A stretch of 64,000 bases of DNA from Shewanella frigidimarina (lineage in GTDB: Bacteria; Pseudomonadota; Gammaproteobacteria; Enterobacterales; Shewanellaceae), in assembly GCF_003797125.1 (NCBI RefSeq), contig NZ_RKKE01000003.1, positions 922,636 through 986,635 on the forward strand, read 5' to 3'. Below the pieces are notes generated by a model. That model was not told where the DNA came from, did not search any database, and saw only the letters and a program-made list of their open reading frames with translations. A program made the position numbers and the translations under genes. How positions within the stretch are numbered: position 1 is the first letter of the stretch; every line of letters starts with the position of its first letter. This document shows, piece by piece, positions 27,065 through 36,790 of this stretch.

Positions 27065-27280
27065 TTGCCAAGCCGATGCGGCTTTAACTGACTTAATAGG
27101 TTAATTATTGTCGCCGACGGATAAAACACTATATCCAGCTAAGCAATTAAGCTAAAATTAGCATCCAAATTTTCTCGTGATGTTGCCGTAGGCTCCAAGA
27201 CCAGCGCCATCACGCTCCGATAAGCCGTTTATCGTCTAAAATGATATTAATAGTTTGTCGTTTACAAAGTAAGAAATCAG

Positions 27281-27478
27281 ATGAATAGAAAGCAAGAGAT
27301 GATCAAAAAATTGGCCAAACGTGCCAAGGCTCGCCAAAATAAAGTGGTGCCAGCTAACCCAAGTAACAAGCCTGTAGAGCGTTATATCTCTAAAGCTGAA
27401 CGTGAGAAAATTGCGTTAGCAGAAGCGGCTGAACAAACGGTTGCCACAGAAGCCAGCACAGAAACAGACAAAGACTAA
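27281..27478 (+). CDS. DUF2986 small basic protein
   Basis: A 65-aa protein with a strongly basic first half (MNRKQEMIKKLAKRAKARQN) and the YISKAEREKIA motif of DUF2986, followed by an acidic Ala/Thr/Glu-rich tail. It is small, without membrane segment or enzyme motif. The charge pattern would suit nucleic-acid or ribosome contact, but no function is known for the family. It has its own terminator downstream. Confidence 0.82.
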   Translation: MNRKQEMIKKLAKRAKARQNKVVPANPSNKPVERYISKAEREKIALAEAAEQTVATEASTETDKD

Positions 27479-27503
27479 CACCCATTTACAAGGTGTCAGC
27501 ATC

Positions 27504-27547
27504 AAAAAGCCCCTACTCTTGGCCTTGACCAAAAATAGGGGCTTTTT
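27504..27547 (+). terminator. Rho-independent terminator after the DUF2986 gene
   Basis: AAAAAGCCCCTA pairs with TAGGGGCTTTTT around a 20-nt loop that contains GGCC; T-run within the right arm. It could also work on the minus strand. Confidence 0.85.
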
Positions 27548-27686
27548 ATTGTCTGCTCTTAGGGCATTAGCCAGAGATTAAATATCGACCAGAGCATCAC
27601 GCCTAGATCCCAATCTAATCTAAATCCAATAAGATCTGCACTCAATCACATCTACACAGAATTAAATCTAAAGAGCATCCTGCAGA

Positions 27687-29252
27687 TCAATTGGTTTTGT
27701 CGGTGCTTTTGTGACTAGCGGTTTTATCGGTACTCGTGTTATTAGCACCCACTTTTTCAATATCGTCTGTATCGGCGTTATCTTGTTGAGCTAATTGTTT
27801 ACACAGCGGCTCTTCATCTAATTGGGCCATCTGAGTGCGCCCAGGCATAGGTGAAGGAGCGGCCACCATATCAATGTTGATGGCATCGTCTTCTAGTAGT
27901 TGTCGATTAGCACCCGCTGAAAGCATACCTTGGCGGCTAATTTTGTCGACTAATCGATATGCACATAAAATACCTATCACACCAAATATAATTGCCCCAA
28001 TCACCTGACCAATTAATACTCCAAATACACCGCCCCACTGGGCGCCAAAATACACAAATGGTATGGTGCCTATAGTTGCTTTACCCACATTAAAAAAGGT
28101 CGAGTATTTGGCCTTACCTAAATTATTAAATGAGGCGTTAGCAATAAACAAAATGCCCGAAAAGATAAAGAACACCGCGATGTACTGACAGAAAAACAAA
28201 ATAAGTTCTGCCGCATCGCCTTTCATATCAAAACTACTAATAATGACATTTCGTAACAGATACAGCCCAAGAGACATCATCAACACATAAGCGACACAAA
28301 ATTGAATCGCTTTGGTTAAACTCAATCGGACACGCTCAATTTCATTGGCTCCAAAGTTTTGACCCACAATCGGCCCAACAGCGCCAGATAGTGCAAAAAT
28401 CATCCCGAACGATACCGGGATTAAACGCCCTAATACCGCCCAGCCAGCCACATAACTATCACCAAAATCTGCTATTGCACGGGTTACCACCGCATTACCA
28501 ATTGGGGTTGCCACATTGGTTAACATTGCAGGCGCGGCAATTGAAAAAATAACCCCTAAATCTTGCTTAAACTCATCAAACGAAAAGCGACCTAATAATT
28601 TATGTTTTACCACCACACCGCGGGCAGAAATAATGAACACGGCTATACGAGCAAGTACTGATGCGGCCGCCGCCCCTTCAATGCCCATTGATAAGGAGAA
28701 AATGAAGATAGGATCGAGTATGGCATTGACACCACCACCGGCTAGCGTCGACATCATCGATAGTTTGGCATCACCCACAGCGCGCAGTGCGCCGCCAAGC
28801 GCCATTGCTAAACAAATAAACGGTAAGGATGGCACCAGAATATACAAGTAGCTTTCAGCCAATTCCGCAGTGCGCCCAGTAGCCCCCACTAACGCTAACA
28901 ATTCTGGAATAAACGCGATGACAACTGCGGCCACCAGCACACTGGTAATTAAGGTCACTATGGCACTGTTTAAAAACAATCTCTTAGCTAACTTGATGTT
29001 CTTAGAACCCACGGCTTTTGACACCAAAGCCCCAAGAGCAATGGATAAACCAATACCTATTGATGTGGTAAAAAATGAAATTGTGCTGGCATAACCAGCT
29101 GCAGCGGCAAGCTCTACTTCACCAAGCAGGCTTAAAAAGAAAATATCGAGTAAGTCGACCACAAACAGCGCCGAAATACCCACTGCAGCAGTAGAGCTCA
29201 TCACCAAAATATGGCGTAAAATAGAACCCTCAACAAATTTAGCGGCGGTCAT
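27687..29252 (-). CDS. MATE-family efflux transporter
   Basis: A 521-aa integral membrane protein with about twelve hydrophobic segments in two similar halves, as in the MATE/DinF/NorM superfamily that exports drugs or metabolites in exchange for sodium or protons. Family features are the start GSILRHILVMSSTAAVGISALFVVDLLD, LGALVSKAVGSKN in half one, and VTPIGNAVV-like and GPIVGQNFGA in half two. The C-terminal 70 residues are polar, rich in Asp, Asn, Lys and Thr, longer than in the standard family, and likely cytoplasmic. The substrate is unknown. Divergent context is absent; it stands next to a cation channel gene on the same strand. Confidence 0.9.
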   Translation of the reverse strand: MTAAKFVEGSILRHILVMSSTAAVGISALFVVDLLDIFFLSLLGEVELAAAAGYASTISFFTTSIGIGLSIALGALVSKAVGSKNIKLAKRLFLNSAIVTLITSVLVAAVVIAFIPELLALVGATGRTAELAESYLYILVPSLPFICLAMALGGALRAVGDAKLSMMSTLAGGGVNAILDPIFIFSLSMGIEGAAAASVLARIAVFIISARGVVVKHKLLGRFSFDEFKQDLGVIFSIAAPAMLTNVATPIGNAVVTRAIADFGDSYVAGWAVLGRLIPVSFGMIFALSGAVGPIVGQNFGANEIERVRLSLTKAIQFCVAYVLMMSLGLYLLRNVIISSFDMKGDAAELILFFCQYIAVFFIFSGILFIANASFNNLGKAKYSTFFNVGKATIGTIPFVYFGAQWGGVFGVLIGQVIGAIIFGVIGILCAYRLVDKISRQGMLSAGANRQLLEDDAINIDMVAAPSPMPGRTQMAQLDEEPLCKQLAQQDNADTDDIEKVGANNTSTDKTASHKSTDKTN

Positions 29253-29312
29253 TAGTATCCTTGATTGTCAATAGTAAAAAGCAAACCTCACTCAGGTTTA
29301 AGGGCCGTTGCC

Positions 29313-30167
29313 CTAGAGTTTTTCAAGCTCGCTACCACAATGATTACAATATTCAGCATCTTTATCGTGGCCTTTTTTGCCACAATTGCTGCATTTACGT
29401 AAATCACGGGTTCTGACCATTTCATGTGAAATTTCAGCTGTTAAAATACCGGTGGGGATCGCAATAATCGAATAACCAATCAGCATAGTAAGTGCCGCAA
29501 TCCCCTGGCCCAATGGAGTTTGCGGCGTAATATCTCCGTAGCCAACGGTGGTAATGGTCACAACGGTCCAATACATCGACTTAGGAATGGAAGTAAAGCC
29601 ATTATTAGGCCCTTCGACCACATACATAACCACACTTAATACCATAATAATCAGACTTACCGAGAAGAAAAACATAAACACTTTTCGACCGGACTGCACC
29701 ATGGCTTTGAGCAATATTTGGCCATCGCTTAAGTATCGAAGTAACTTTAATACTCTAAACACACGGAATAAACGCAGTACTCTTAACGCTAATGCGACAT
29801 TGGCACCAGGGAAAATCAACCCTAAATAACTGGGTAAAATTGACACTAAATCCACTACACCAAAAAAACTGCGTGCATAGTGTAACCGATTAAGCGAGCA
29901 ATAGAGTCTTAATATGTACTCAACGGTAAACAATACTGTAAAGGTCCATTCGGCGATACTAATATAGTCGCCGTAAAGGGAATTAACATATTCTGTGGTA
30001 TCGATAAAAATCAATATCACACTCAGTACAATACAGACCATAAGGGCAATATCGAAACGTTTTCCAGCTGGGGTTTCGGTACCAAAAATAACACTTCTAA
30101 GCTGTTGTTTTATTGGACTGTCGGATTTTTCTTCGATATTCATCTTATTATTCACTGTCTCGGGCAA
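29313..30167 (-). CDS. Voltage-gated potassium-type ion channel
   Basis: A 284-aa six-helix channel. S1-S4 lie at about 33-150, with an arginine-rich S4 (LRVLRLFRVFRVLKLLRYL). A pore loop holds TITTVGYGDITPQ, whose TVGYGD is the potassium selectivity filter, followed by S6. The C-terminus carries a small zinc ribbon (CSNCGKKGHDKDAEYCNHCG) in the cytoplasm, an addition seen in some bacterial ion-transport proteins. A tetrameric K+ channel is expected. The stop codon lies about 60 bp from the MATE start, so an operon is possible but not required. Confidence 0.92.
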   Translation of the reverse strand: MPETVNNKMNIEEKSDSPIKQQLRSVIFGTETPAGKRFDIALMVCIVLSVILIFIDTTEYVNSLYGDYISIAEWTFTVLFTVEYILRLYCSLNRLHYARSFFGVVDLVSILPSYLGLIFPGANVALALRVLRLFRVFRVLKLLRYLSDGQILLKAMVQSGRKVFMFFFSVSLIIMVLSVVMYVVEGPNNGFTSIPKSMYWTVVTITTVGYGDITPQTPLGQGIAALTMLIGYSIIAIPTGILTAEISHEMVRTRDLRKCSNCGKKGHDKDAEYCNHCGSELEKL

Positions 30168-30309
30168 TAAATTGCAAATAAACTCAGTTAACTAATATCA
30201 ATTAACCCTTGTTGTCGTTAAAATCTAACATTGACTGTCGAGTTTTAACATTCGAAATAGAGTCATTTTACAATAAAAATTAAAAAGGTCATTGGTTTAC
30301 GGAGATTTC

Positions 30310-30813
30310 ATGCGCGCGTTGTACATATTATTTATCACCTTAATTTTCAGCCCGTCATTGGCGGTCGCTTCTTCAAGCCAAACAACAGCAAAAGTAGATT
30401 TAGTTGTTGTCAATAAATCTGAATCTCGCTTATCTGTCATGCGTGATGGAAGAGTGGTTAAAAGTTACCTTATTGCCATGGGCGATGTGCCAAGTGGTCA
30501 TAAGCTTAAAGAAGGTGATCAACGTACTCCGCAAGGTCGTTATGTATTAGATTATAAAAAATCTGATAGTGCATTTTATAAATCGATTCATATCTCTTAT
30601 CCCAATGAAGAAGATAAATTACGAGCTGATGCATTAGGCATTAGAGCCGGTGGCATGATTATGATCCACGGTGAAAACCCTCGTTCAACTTTACCGCCAG
30701 AAGAAGCACAAAAGTACAACTGGACCAATGGATGTATTGCCGTCACCAATAAAGAAATGGATGAATTGTGGCAAATGATTGATGCTGGTACACCGATTGA
30801 AATATGGCCATAA
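30310..30813 (+). CDS. L,D-transpeptidase (YkuD family)
   Basis: A 167-aa periplasmic protein from ATG 30310, with GGAG 5 nt upstream; an upstream TTG is rejected. Residues 1-21 form a signal peptide (ALYILFITLIFSPSLAVA). The YkuD catalytic domain spans the rest, with MIMIHGENP and TNGCIAVTN, where His and Cys are the catalytic pair in the HXX..SXGC motif (here N-G-C). It makes 3-3 cross-links in peptidoglycan or attaches proteins to it. It is short and lacks a LysM domain, like YafK-type members, which may instead remove attached lipoprotein. Confidence 0.88.
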   Translation: MRALYILFITLIFSPSLAVASSSQTTAKVDLVVVNKSESRLSVMRDGRVVKSYLIAMGDVPSGHKLKEGDQRTPQGRYVLDYKKSDSAFYKSIHISYPNEEDKLRADALGIRAGGMIMIHGENPRSTLPPEEAQKYNWTNGCIAVTNKEMDELWQMIDAGTPIEIWP

Positions 30814-30864
30814 GCTCATTCAATCTCAACCATACCATTTTTGCTTTGTTTCTTGGGTTATTAA

Positions 30865-31467
30865 ATGAATTACCAACATCTACAACATACTTGGGCAGAC
30901 TTTAGCCAGCGCATTAGCGCGTTTATTCATCGGTTAGGTTTAGAGAACTTAGCATTGGATTGTGATCATGCTGCTTTGCGGGTGAACGATAATCAAACGG
31001 CGCAGTTACTCGTCGATGAATTTAGTCAGCACGGCAAAATCATCTCTAATAACATCATCAATGGTCGGCCGATTTTAATCATTAAATTAGCCGAGCCATT
31101 AGTTATCGGTGCGATGAAAATTCAGTGTGTTGAGCTGCCCTTTCCATCTGAAAAAGCCTATCCGGTTGAAGGTTGGGAACATATCGAATTAGTGTTTCCA
31201 TCGCAGGCACAAACCTGTTATGAACTAGTCGCAGAGCTTATCGAAAAAGTGCCACGACTCGCTGATGTTATTGCGGGTAATACTATTGCAAGTAATGCTA
31301 TTGCAGGTAGTGACGAAAACAATGATATTAAGGTTAAACAAAGTTCGCCAAAAGGCGATAAAGAGCGCCTTGCTAACCCAACTATCGCGTTTAAGGCCAA
31401 TGGCATTTGCGTTAAAGTACACCCGCACGATATTCAAAAGATTGTTGAGAGTGAACAAATCGGCTAA
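30865..31467 (+). CDS. YecM-like VOC-family protein
   Basis: A 200-aa protein resembling E. coli YecM: WADFSQRISAFIHRLGLENLALDCDHAALRV at the start, then IGAMKIQCVELPFPSEKAYPVEGWEHIELVFP. These place conserved His and Glu at the metal site of a VOC-like fold. Between residues about 133 and 165 there is an insert with short near-repeats (GNTIASNAIAGSD) and a Lys-rich segment, which breaks the usual family length. The C-terminus resumes with IAFKANGICVKVHPHDIQKIVESE. Its function is unknown. Confidence 0.8.
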   Translation: MNYQHLQHTWADFSQRISAFIHRLGLENLALDCDHAALRVNDNQTAQLLVDEFSQHGKIISNNIINGRPILIIKLAEPLVIGAMKIQCVELPFPSEKAYPVEGWEHIELVFPSQAQTCYELVAELIEKVPRLADVIAGNTIASNAIAGSDENNDIKVKQSSPKGDKERLANPTIAFKANGICVKVHPHDIQKIVESEQIG

Positions 31468-31576
31468 ACGGGTAATTCAATATCACATCGTACAAACATA
31501 GGAATGGTATAAGGCTTAGCCAGTATCAAACCTATGTCTGCTTTTTGCTTTGTAGCGCGTTTGGGTCAGTTAATGC

Positions 31577-32038
31577 TTAACGTTCAATTAATCGCGTCAT
31601 AAACAAGCTATTAGGATCTAGCTCATAATTCGCAAATGGGCCGCAGTAATCAAATTGATGTCGTTCATACAAACGCCTTGCTGAAGCAAAAAAGTCCATA
31701 GACCCCGTCTCCAAGCTCAACCGCTGATAACCACGAGACTTAGCGACGTCCAATATGTGCAGTAACAATGTCGACGCTACACCTTGGTTTCTGGCCATTG
31801 CAGCCGTTCGCATAGACTTAATTTCGCCATGGGTTGGCGTTAACTGTTTTATCGCTACGCACCCTAGTACTATGTCACCTTGTTTGGCACACCAAAAAGT
31901 AATTGATGGGTGTTTTAAGGCTTCAATATCTAATGCATGAACACTCTCTGGTGGCGACGTTGCATACATGTCAGCCAAATGTGCTTGCAGTAACTCAATC
32001 ACGCCAGAGCCCTGTAAATCATCAATCATAATATCCAT
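31577..32038 (-). CDS. GNAT-family N-acetyltransferase
   Basis: A 153-aa acetyltransferase. The acetyl-CoA loop is RTAAMARNQGVASTLLLHI (RxxGxA type), preceded by HGEIKSM and followed by YQRLSLETGS and FFASARRLYERHQF, the usual strand 5 and last helix. It resembles PA-type and YsnE-like small GNATs. The start could be ATG 32038 or ATG 32029. Substrate unknown. It is followed by a short membrane protein gene upstream on the same strand with 24 bp between, so the two may be co-transcribed. Confidence 0.85.
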   Translation of the reverse strand: MDIMIDDLQGSGVIELLQAHLADMYATSPPESVHALDIEALKHPSITFWCAKQGDIVLGCVAIKQLTPTHGEIKSMRTAAMARNQGVASTLLLHILDVAKSRGYQRLSLETGSMDFFASARRLYERHQFDYCGPFANYELDPNSLFMTRLIER

Positions 32039-32062
32039 GTACCAAGGCTTCCTGTCGAACTA

Positions 32063-32371
32063 TTACCGTTTATGAAATGCATTGTTATCAAGTAGCTTAA
32101 TGACCAAATCGTTGCGCTTATGAGCTAAATAATCATCCCTATGACTAAAACCAATAACGACAAATAACAGTAGCAACCACACAAAGTTTTGTTCTACGAG
32201 TAAGTCTACTTTTGCAATATATAAAATAGCGCCAATAGTCGCCAAACACATCAGCCATTGGATTAACCAAGTATATGGTTTGGGTCTCAGTTTATCTAAA
32301 TCAGCACGTAGTTGGTTATTTTTTCCCGTTTCCATTGATTCAACAACATTATCTATTTGGATTTCAATCAT
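32063..32371 (-). CDS. Small two-helix membrane protein, unknown
   Basis: A 102-aa protein. Residues about 33-52 (TWLIQWLMCLATIGAILYIA) and 59-73 (LVEQNFVWLLLLFVVIGF) form two membrane segments with charged ends on both sides, so both termini are probably cytoplasmic. No family recognised. It lies 24 bp upstream of the GNAT gene on the same strand and its promoter must lie in the 410-bp region to the right. Confidence 0.65.
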   Translation of the reverse strand: MIEIQIDNVVESMETGKNNQLRADLDKLRPKPYTWLIQWLMCLATIGAILYIAKVDLLVEQNFVWLLLLFVVIGFSHRDDYLAHKRNDLVIKLLDNNAFHKR

Positions 32372-32781
32372 TATTACACTTCCATTGTAAAAATTTTCTC
32401 AATTAATGTACTTTAATAAAATAAGCTTTTTATTAATACATCATTAAACGTTATTCATTGCAGTAAACTAACTCAGTATAAATTACTTTTATTTTTAATA
32501 ACATAACGAGTCGTTTCATCAATAAAAGAAAATAAGACATAAGCCACTTATTCGTAAGTGCACCTTTATACCAATAGAGCTAATTTCATCCAAGCAACAT
32601 CCAATAACATCATGTGCACCAGGGCTGGTCCATAAAACGACCAACATCTATTTAATCAAGTCGACAAAAACGGGTTTTGGAGTGTCACTTACTATCCAAT
32701 GGGTTTACTCGAGAAACACTAATAGATAAAAACCTTAAAAATGATTAGCGCATATATCGCTCAATTTTAGTGCCGATTAAT
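32372..32781 (+). other. Intergenic stretch; no gene seen
   Basis: About 410 bp of AT-rich DNA. It has TACCAATAG near 32565, similar to the end of the MITE at 53299, but no matching second end, and nothing else recognisable. Confidence 0.4.
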
Positions 32782-34002
32782 TTAGCCAATAATGCGCTTA
32801 GTTTCTATGTTAATGGTTGTATTTTTTATCGCGTCTTTATCAATATTTAATAATCCAAACAAAAACAGCGTGCCCATCATTACCACAGTGGCAGATAGGT
32901 ATAAGCCAATATCATAGTTCCCCAGTGCTTCAACAAGATATCCGGTAGACACGGGGGCAATAATTTGTGCTGCACCATAAGCTAAGGTCATTGTGCCCAT
33001 AAACTTAGCCGGGTTACTCGGGTAAAACTTGCCCGCCATGGTCAAGACTAGGCTGACACATGCGATAAAAGTGCCACCAAACAACAGCGCACTTAATATA
33101 ACAACAGGTAAACTGTCATTGATTGCAGGAAGAATAATGCCTACGGCTTGTAAGATATAGGCGGCTAATAGCGTTTTTAAGTAACCCACTCGACGGGCGA
33201 TTTGATCCCATATTAAAGGTGCTGGTGTTGCCGCGACGCCTACCAATAGAAAAGCAACACCTCCTTGCCCTTGTAAACCTTCAACACGTTCGACAATAAC
33301 AACAATAAAAGTCGAACTGACGGCATAACCATAACCGGCACAGAAATAAGCCAACATCATTAACGATTTAAAGGCTTTGCTTGGTGGATGATCTTTGAAG
33401 CCTGCTCCCGCTTTACCACCAACAAAAGGATGTGGCATCCATAACCATGCTGGGATCGAGAATATTGCTGCCATCACCGCTAACGCTAGCCACTGTTGCT
33501 GCCAGTCGGCTGACATGGTCAGCATAGCTTCTATTAGTATTGAGGTAACAATGATGCTCAGCCCCGCGCCAGAGAAGTGAATGCCCAATTCTGCACGGTG
33601 ATTATGGTTAACTAGCCATTTTAATATCAGGCCAGAGGCAATAATAAAGCCTCCTGAGGCGCAGATTCCTGCAATAAAGCGTAATACCGCCCAAGTCACC
33701 ATATCGGTGGTCATTACCATTGCAGCTGAAGTGACGACACTTAATATAAGGTACAGCCGGTGTAAGTTATATTTGTAGTTAAGATTGTGCATGCTAGCGG
33801 CAAGTAACACCCCACACATGTACCCCATAAAATTAGTACTGGCTAACCAACCTCCACCAGATTCAGTTAGGCCTGCACCGTCCTGCATTATCGGTAACAA
33901 CAAGCTATAGGAAAATCTAGCCACCCCAACCGTGACAATTAAACTACAGATACCAGCAAAATAGACGCGGACTTTTGTTAGCTCTAGTAACATCAAAGTC
34001 AC
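32782..34002 (-). CDS. MFS transporter, YbfB/YjiJ-like
   Basis: A 406-aa protein of the YbfB/YjiJ branch of the major facilitator superfamily with about twelve membrane segments. The opening VTVGVARFSYSLLLPIMQDGAGLTESGGGWLASTNFMGYMCG is characteristic of this branch, as is RFIAGICASGGFIIASG in segment 4. The second half has GYGYAVSSTFIVVIVE and GTMTLAYGAAQIIAPVSTGYL. The substrate is unknown. It diverges from a LysR-type regulator gene with 93 bp between, which suggests that regulator controls it. Confidence 0.9.
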   Translation of the reverse strand: MTLMLLELTKVRVYFAGICSLIVTVGVARFSYSLLLPIMQDGAGLTESGGGWLASTNFMGYMCGVLLAASMHNLNYKYNLHRLYLILSVVTSAAMVMTTDMVTWAVLRFIAGICASGGFIIASGLILKWLVNHNHRAELGIHFSGAGLSIIVTSILIEAMLTMSADWQQQWLALAVMAAIFSIPAWLWMPHPFVGGKAGAGFKDHPPSKAFKSLMMLAYFCAGYGYAVSSTFIVVIVERVEGLQGQGGVAFLLVGVAATPAPLIWDQIARRVGYLKTLLAAYILQAVGIILPAINDSLPVVILSALLFGGTFIACVSLVLTMAGKFYPSNPAKFMGTMTLAYGAAQIIAPVSTGYLVEALGNYDIGLYLSATVVMMGTLFLFGLLNIDKDAIKNTTINIETKRIIG

Positions 34003-34095
34003 TTTTTAAATGAAACCATTAACAAACAATACGTCAATCTGTTAATCTTAAAAATTGAATTATTTAGAACAAACACTTCTTATTAAGAGAACCAT

Positions 34096-34929
34096 ATGGA
34101 AATATTAATGCTAAAAACGTTTAAAGCCGTTGTTGATGAAGACGGCATTAAAGGTGCTGCTGATAAGTTGCATACGGTTCAGTCCAACATCACCAACCGG
34201 ATTAAAAAACTCGAGAAAGAACTGGATACTAAGCTATTTACTATCATTGGCCGAAAATTACAGTTAACGCCTAGTGGACAACAGCTTTGCGAGTATGCAG
34301 ATCAGATTTTACAATTAGAATACCAAGCAACCTCTGCCATTTTGCGCAATAAAGGAACTTACGAATTACGAGTTGGTATGCCAGAAACATTTGCAGCGGT
34401 TCATATGCCTATGGCACTCAAAAAACTCAAGTTGAATCACGCTGAAATTAGAACGAAAATTCATACTGACACCAGCGAAAGACTGGTATTTTCGGTGTTG
34501 AACAATAAGGTTGACTGCGCTGCGATAGGTAATGCGCCTAAACATGAAAACCTTATTATTATCCCGATTGTGAAAGAAGAACTGATTATGGTGACTCCAC
34601 GAGACAGTGAACATGATCCGGTTTTGTTTGTACGCGATGAAGGCTGTGGCTATAGAAAACATGCCCTTATTTGGCAACAAAAGGCTGGCCGAGGTAATGA
34701 TGAACTCATGGTAATGAGCAGTGCTGATGGTGTTTTAGGTTGTATCGCGGCGGGTTTAGGTTACACCATTATTGGCAAAAATATGGTGGCGGGCAGTCGG
34801 TATGAAAAGTCTCTGGTTATGACGCCAGTAAGCCATGGTCCAAAACATGTTCAACTATCAATTGTCTATCGTAAAGATAGTCCATTAGAGTCAGGTATAT
34901 TGACCCTTGCAAAGCTATTAACCAAGTAA
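34096..34929 (+). CDS. LysR-type transcription regulator
   Basis: A 277-aa regulator. The N-terminal winged helix-turn-helix is EILMLKTFKAVVDEDGIKGAADKLHTVQSNITNRIKKLEKELDTKLF, followed by the substrate-binding domain with IIIPIVKEELIMVTP and GVLGCIAAGLGYTIIGK. It is somewhat shorter than the usual 300 aa and belongs to the same class as regulators found next to YbfB/YjiJ-type transporters. It probably controls the divergent MFS gene and itself in response to the transported compound. An AT-rich 93-bp gap holds the shared promoter region. Confidence 0.9.
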   Translation: MEILMLKTFKAVVDEDGIKGAADKLHTVQSNITNRIKKLEKELDTKLFTIIGRKLQLTPSGQQLCEYADQILQLEYQATSAILRNKGTYELRVGMPETFAAVHMPMALKKLKLNHAEIRTKIHTDTSERLVFSVLNNKVDCAAIGNAPKHENLIIIPIVKEELIMVTPRDSEHDPVLFVRDEGCGYRKHALIWQQKAGRGNDELMVMSSADGVLGCIAAGLGYTIIGKNMVAGSRYEKSLVMTPVSHGPKHVQLSIVYRKDSPLESGILTLAKLLTK

Positions 34930-35084
34930 TTAATTCTGACTATCTAAGTCATTAATATCGGCTTATTAATAACCGTTACGGCCATGGCCTTGCCATATCA
35001 ATCAGCTAACTATTTATAAAATACAACAATCAACCACATGACCATTTATTCTGACAATCACTCCGATAGAGTCACACCAACAAA

Positions 35085-35138
35085 GTCATAATGACACCTG
35101 GCAGTCATAAAGACATGACTATCAATTGTTATAATGAC
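35085..35138 (+). promoter_or_regulatory. Three NorR-type binding sites
   Basis: GTCATAATGAC (35085-35095), GTCATAAAGAC (35104-35114) and GTTATAATGAC (35128-35138) match the GTCA-N3-TGAC NorR consensus exactly or with one mismatch. Three sites upstream of a sigma-54 promoter is the arrangement known for E. coli norVW. They lie about 55-110 bp before the -24 element. Confidence 0.8.
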
Positions 35139-35192
35139 ACCAAACATTTTATAGGCTATCATACTTTTCATATTAATCAGCCACTTAACTAG

Positions 35193-35210
35193 TTGGCACG
35201 CCACCTGCAA
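35193..35210 (+). promoter_or_regulatory. Sigma-54 (-24/-12) promoter of norVW
   Basis: TTGGCACGCCACCTGCAA has GG at the -24 element and GC at the -12 element with the required 10 nt between. Transcription should start about 12 nt later, giving a leader of about 55 nt to the norV ATG. With the NorR sites upstream this predicts induction by nitric oxide. Confidence 0.88.
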
Positions 35211-35275
35211 TAACGAAGTTAACTTTTGAAACTTTATCTTTGAACATTAACTTCTCATTTATTACAGGTGTACAT

Positions 35276-36790
35276 ATGACAATTCACATTAAAAATAACA
35301 TCGATTGGGTTGGACAACGTGACTGGGAAATATTGGACTTCCATGGCACTGAATATAAAACAACTAAAGGAACGAGTTACAATAGTTACCTTATCCGTGA
35401 ACAAAAAAATGTATTAATCGATACTGTTGACCATCGTTTCAGCCTGCAATTTATTCAAAACCTTGAGATGGAAATTGATCTCGATAAGATTGATTACATC
35501 GTCATTAACCATGCAGAAGAAGATCACTCAGGTGCGTTAGCTGCTTTGATGGCTAAAATCCCTAATACGCCAATTTATTGTACCGAAAATGCTATCGACT
35601 CCATTACTGGCTTACACCACCATACCGAGTGGATTTTTAATATCGTTAAAACCGGCGATACTCTTGATATTGGTAATGGCAAGCAGTTGGTGTTTATTGA
35701 AACCCCAATGTTGCATTGGCCAGACAGTATGATGACCTATTTAACGGGAGATGCTGTGCTCTTTAGTAATGATGCGTTCGGTCAGCATTATTGTGATGAG
35801 CATTTATTTAATGATGAAGTAGACCAAATTGAATTAATGGATCAGTGTTTACGTTATTACTCCAATATTCTAACCCCGTTTAGCTCACTGGTTACCGCTA
35901 AAATTAACGAAGTGCTAAGTTTTAACCTGCCTGTAGACATGATTGCTACTGCCCATGGCGTGGTGTGGCGCGACAACCCAACCCAGATTATTCATCAATA
36001 TCTGCAATGGGCAGATAATTATCAAGAAGACAGAATCACCATTTTTTACGACTCAATGTCTAATAACACCCGTATGATGGCCGATGCCATTGCCCAAGGG
36101 ATCCACGACGTTGACCCTGTGGTGTCAGTTAAAGTGTTTAATGTGGCCCGCCATGATAAAAATGACATCTTAGCTAACGTGTTCCGCTCTAAAGGTATTT
36201 TGGTGGGTTCATCAACCATGAACAATGTCATGATGCCAAAAGTTGCGGGCATGTTAGAAGAGATCACAGGCTTGCGCTTTAAAGATAAAAAAGCCGGTGC
36301 ATTTGGAAGTTATGGTTGGAACGGCGGCGCGGTTGACCGTATTCACACCCGTCTTACGGATGCCGGATTTGAAACCATTGTCGGCTTAAAAGCAAAATGG
36401 CGACCTGATGGTAAAGCGATGCGCGAATGCCGTGAGCATGGTCGCCAGATAGCCAAAAGCTGGGCATGGCATGATTTAAGTAATGTAAAATCCATTTCAC
36501 CTGCATCGCTAGCTAAGAGCGCTCAAGCCACTGTAACCACTAAGCCAACACCAGCGGTTCAAACAACGCAAGCAATCAAACCGACATGTACAACAGCGAC
36601 AGCAATGAGTGATTCACAAAATATGCTCTGCACTGTGTGTAATTGGGTATATGAGCCAGTATTGGGTGAGCCTAATCAAGAAGTAGAACCAGGAACACCG
36701 TGGAGCGAAGTACCAGACTTTTTCCTTTGCCCAGATTGTGGCCTTGGCAAAGATGTATTTGTCCCTATTGCTGAGAGGAAAGCATCATGA
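35276..36790 (+). CDS. norV: Anaerobic nitric oxide reductase flavorubredoxin
   Basis: A 504-aa flavodiiron NO reductase that turns NO into N2O in the cytoplasm under low oxygen. ATG 35276 is chosen because it gives the standard family start [16 protein letters not shown]; an earlier TTG 35240 lies in the leader. The diiron ligands stand in NHAEEDHSG (His79, Glu81, Asp83, as in E. coli), with later ligands in [18 protein letters not shown] and TAHG. A flavodoxin domain ([18 protein letters not shown]) binds FMN. The C-terminal rubredoxin has [11 protein letters not shown] and [11 protein letters not shown] Thr/Ala-rich linker of about 40 residues joins them. Preceded by NorR sites and a sigma-54 promoter; stop overlaps norW. 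Confidence 0.96.
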   Translation: MTIHIKNNIDWVGQRDWEILDFHGTEYKTTKGTSYNSYLIREQKNVLIDTVDHRFSLQFIQNLEMEIDLDKIDYIVINHAEEDHSGALAALMAKIPNTPIYCTENAIDSITGLHHHTEWIFNIVKTGDTLDIGNGKQLVFIETPMLHWPDSMMTYLTGDAVLFSNDAFGQHYCDEHLFNDEVDQIELMDQCLRYYSNILTPFSSLVTAKINEVLSFNLPVDMIATAHGVVWRDNPTQIIHQYLQWADNYQEDRITIFYDSMSNNTRMMADAIAQGIHDVDPVVSVKVFNVARHDKNDILANVFRSKGILVGSSTMNNVMMPKVAGMLEEITGLRFKDKKAGAFGSYGWNGGAVDRIHTRLTDAGFETIVGLKAKWRPDGKAMRECREHGRQIAKSWAWHDLSNVKSISPASLAKSAQATVTTKPTPAVQTTQAIKPTCTTATAMSDSQNMLCTVCNWVYEPVLGEPNQEVEPGTPWSEVPDFFLCPDCGLGKDVFVPIAERKAS

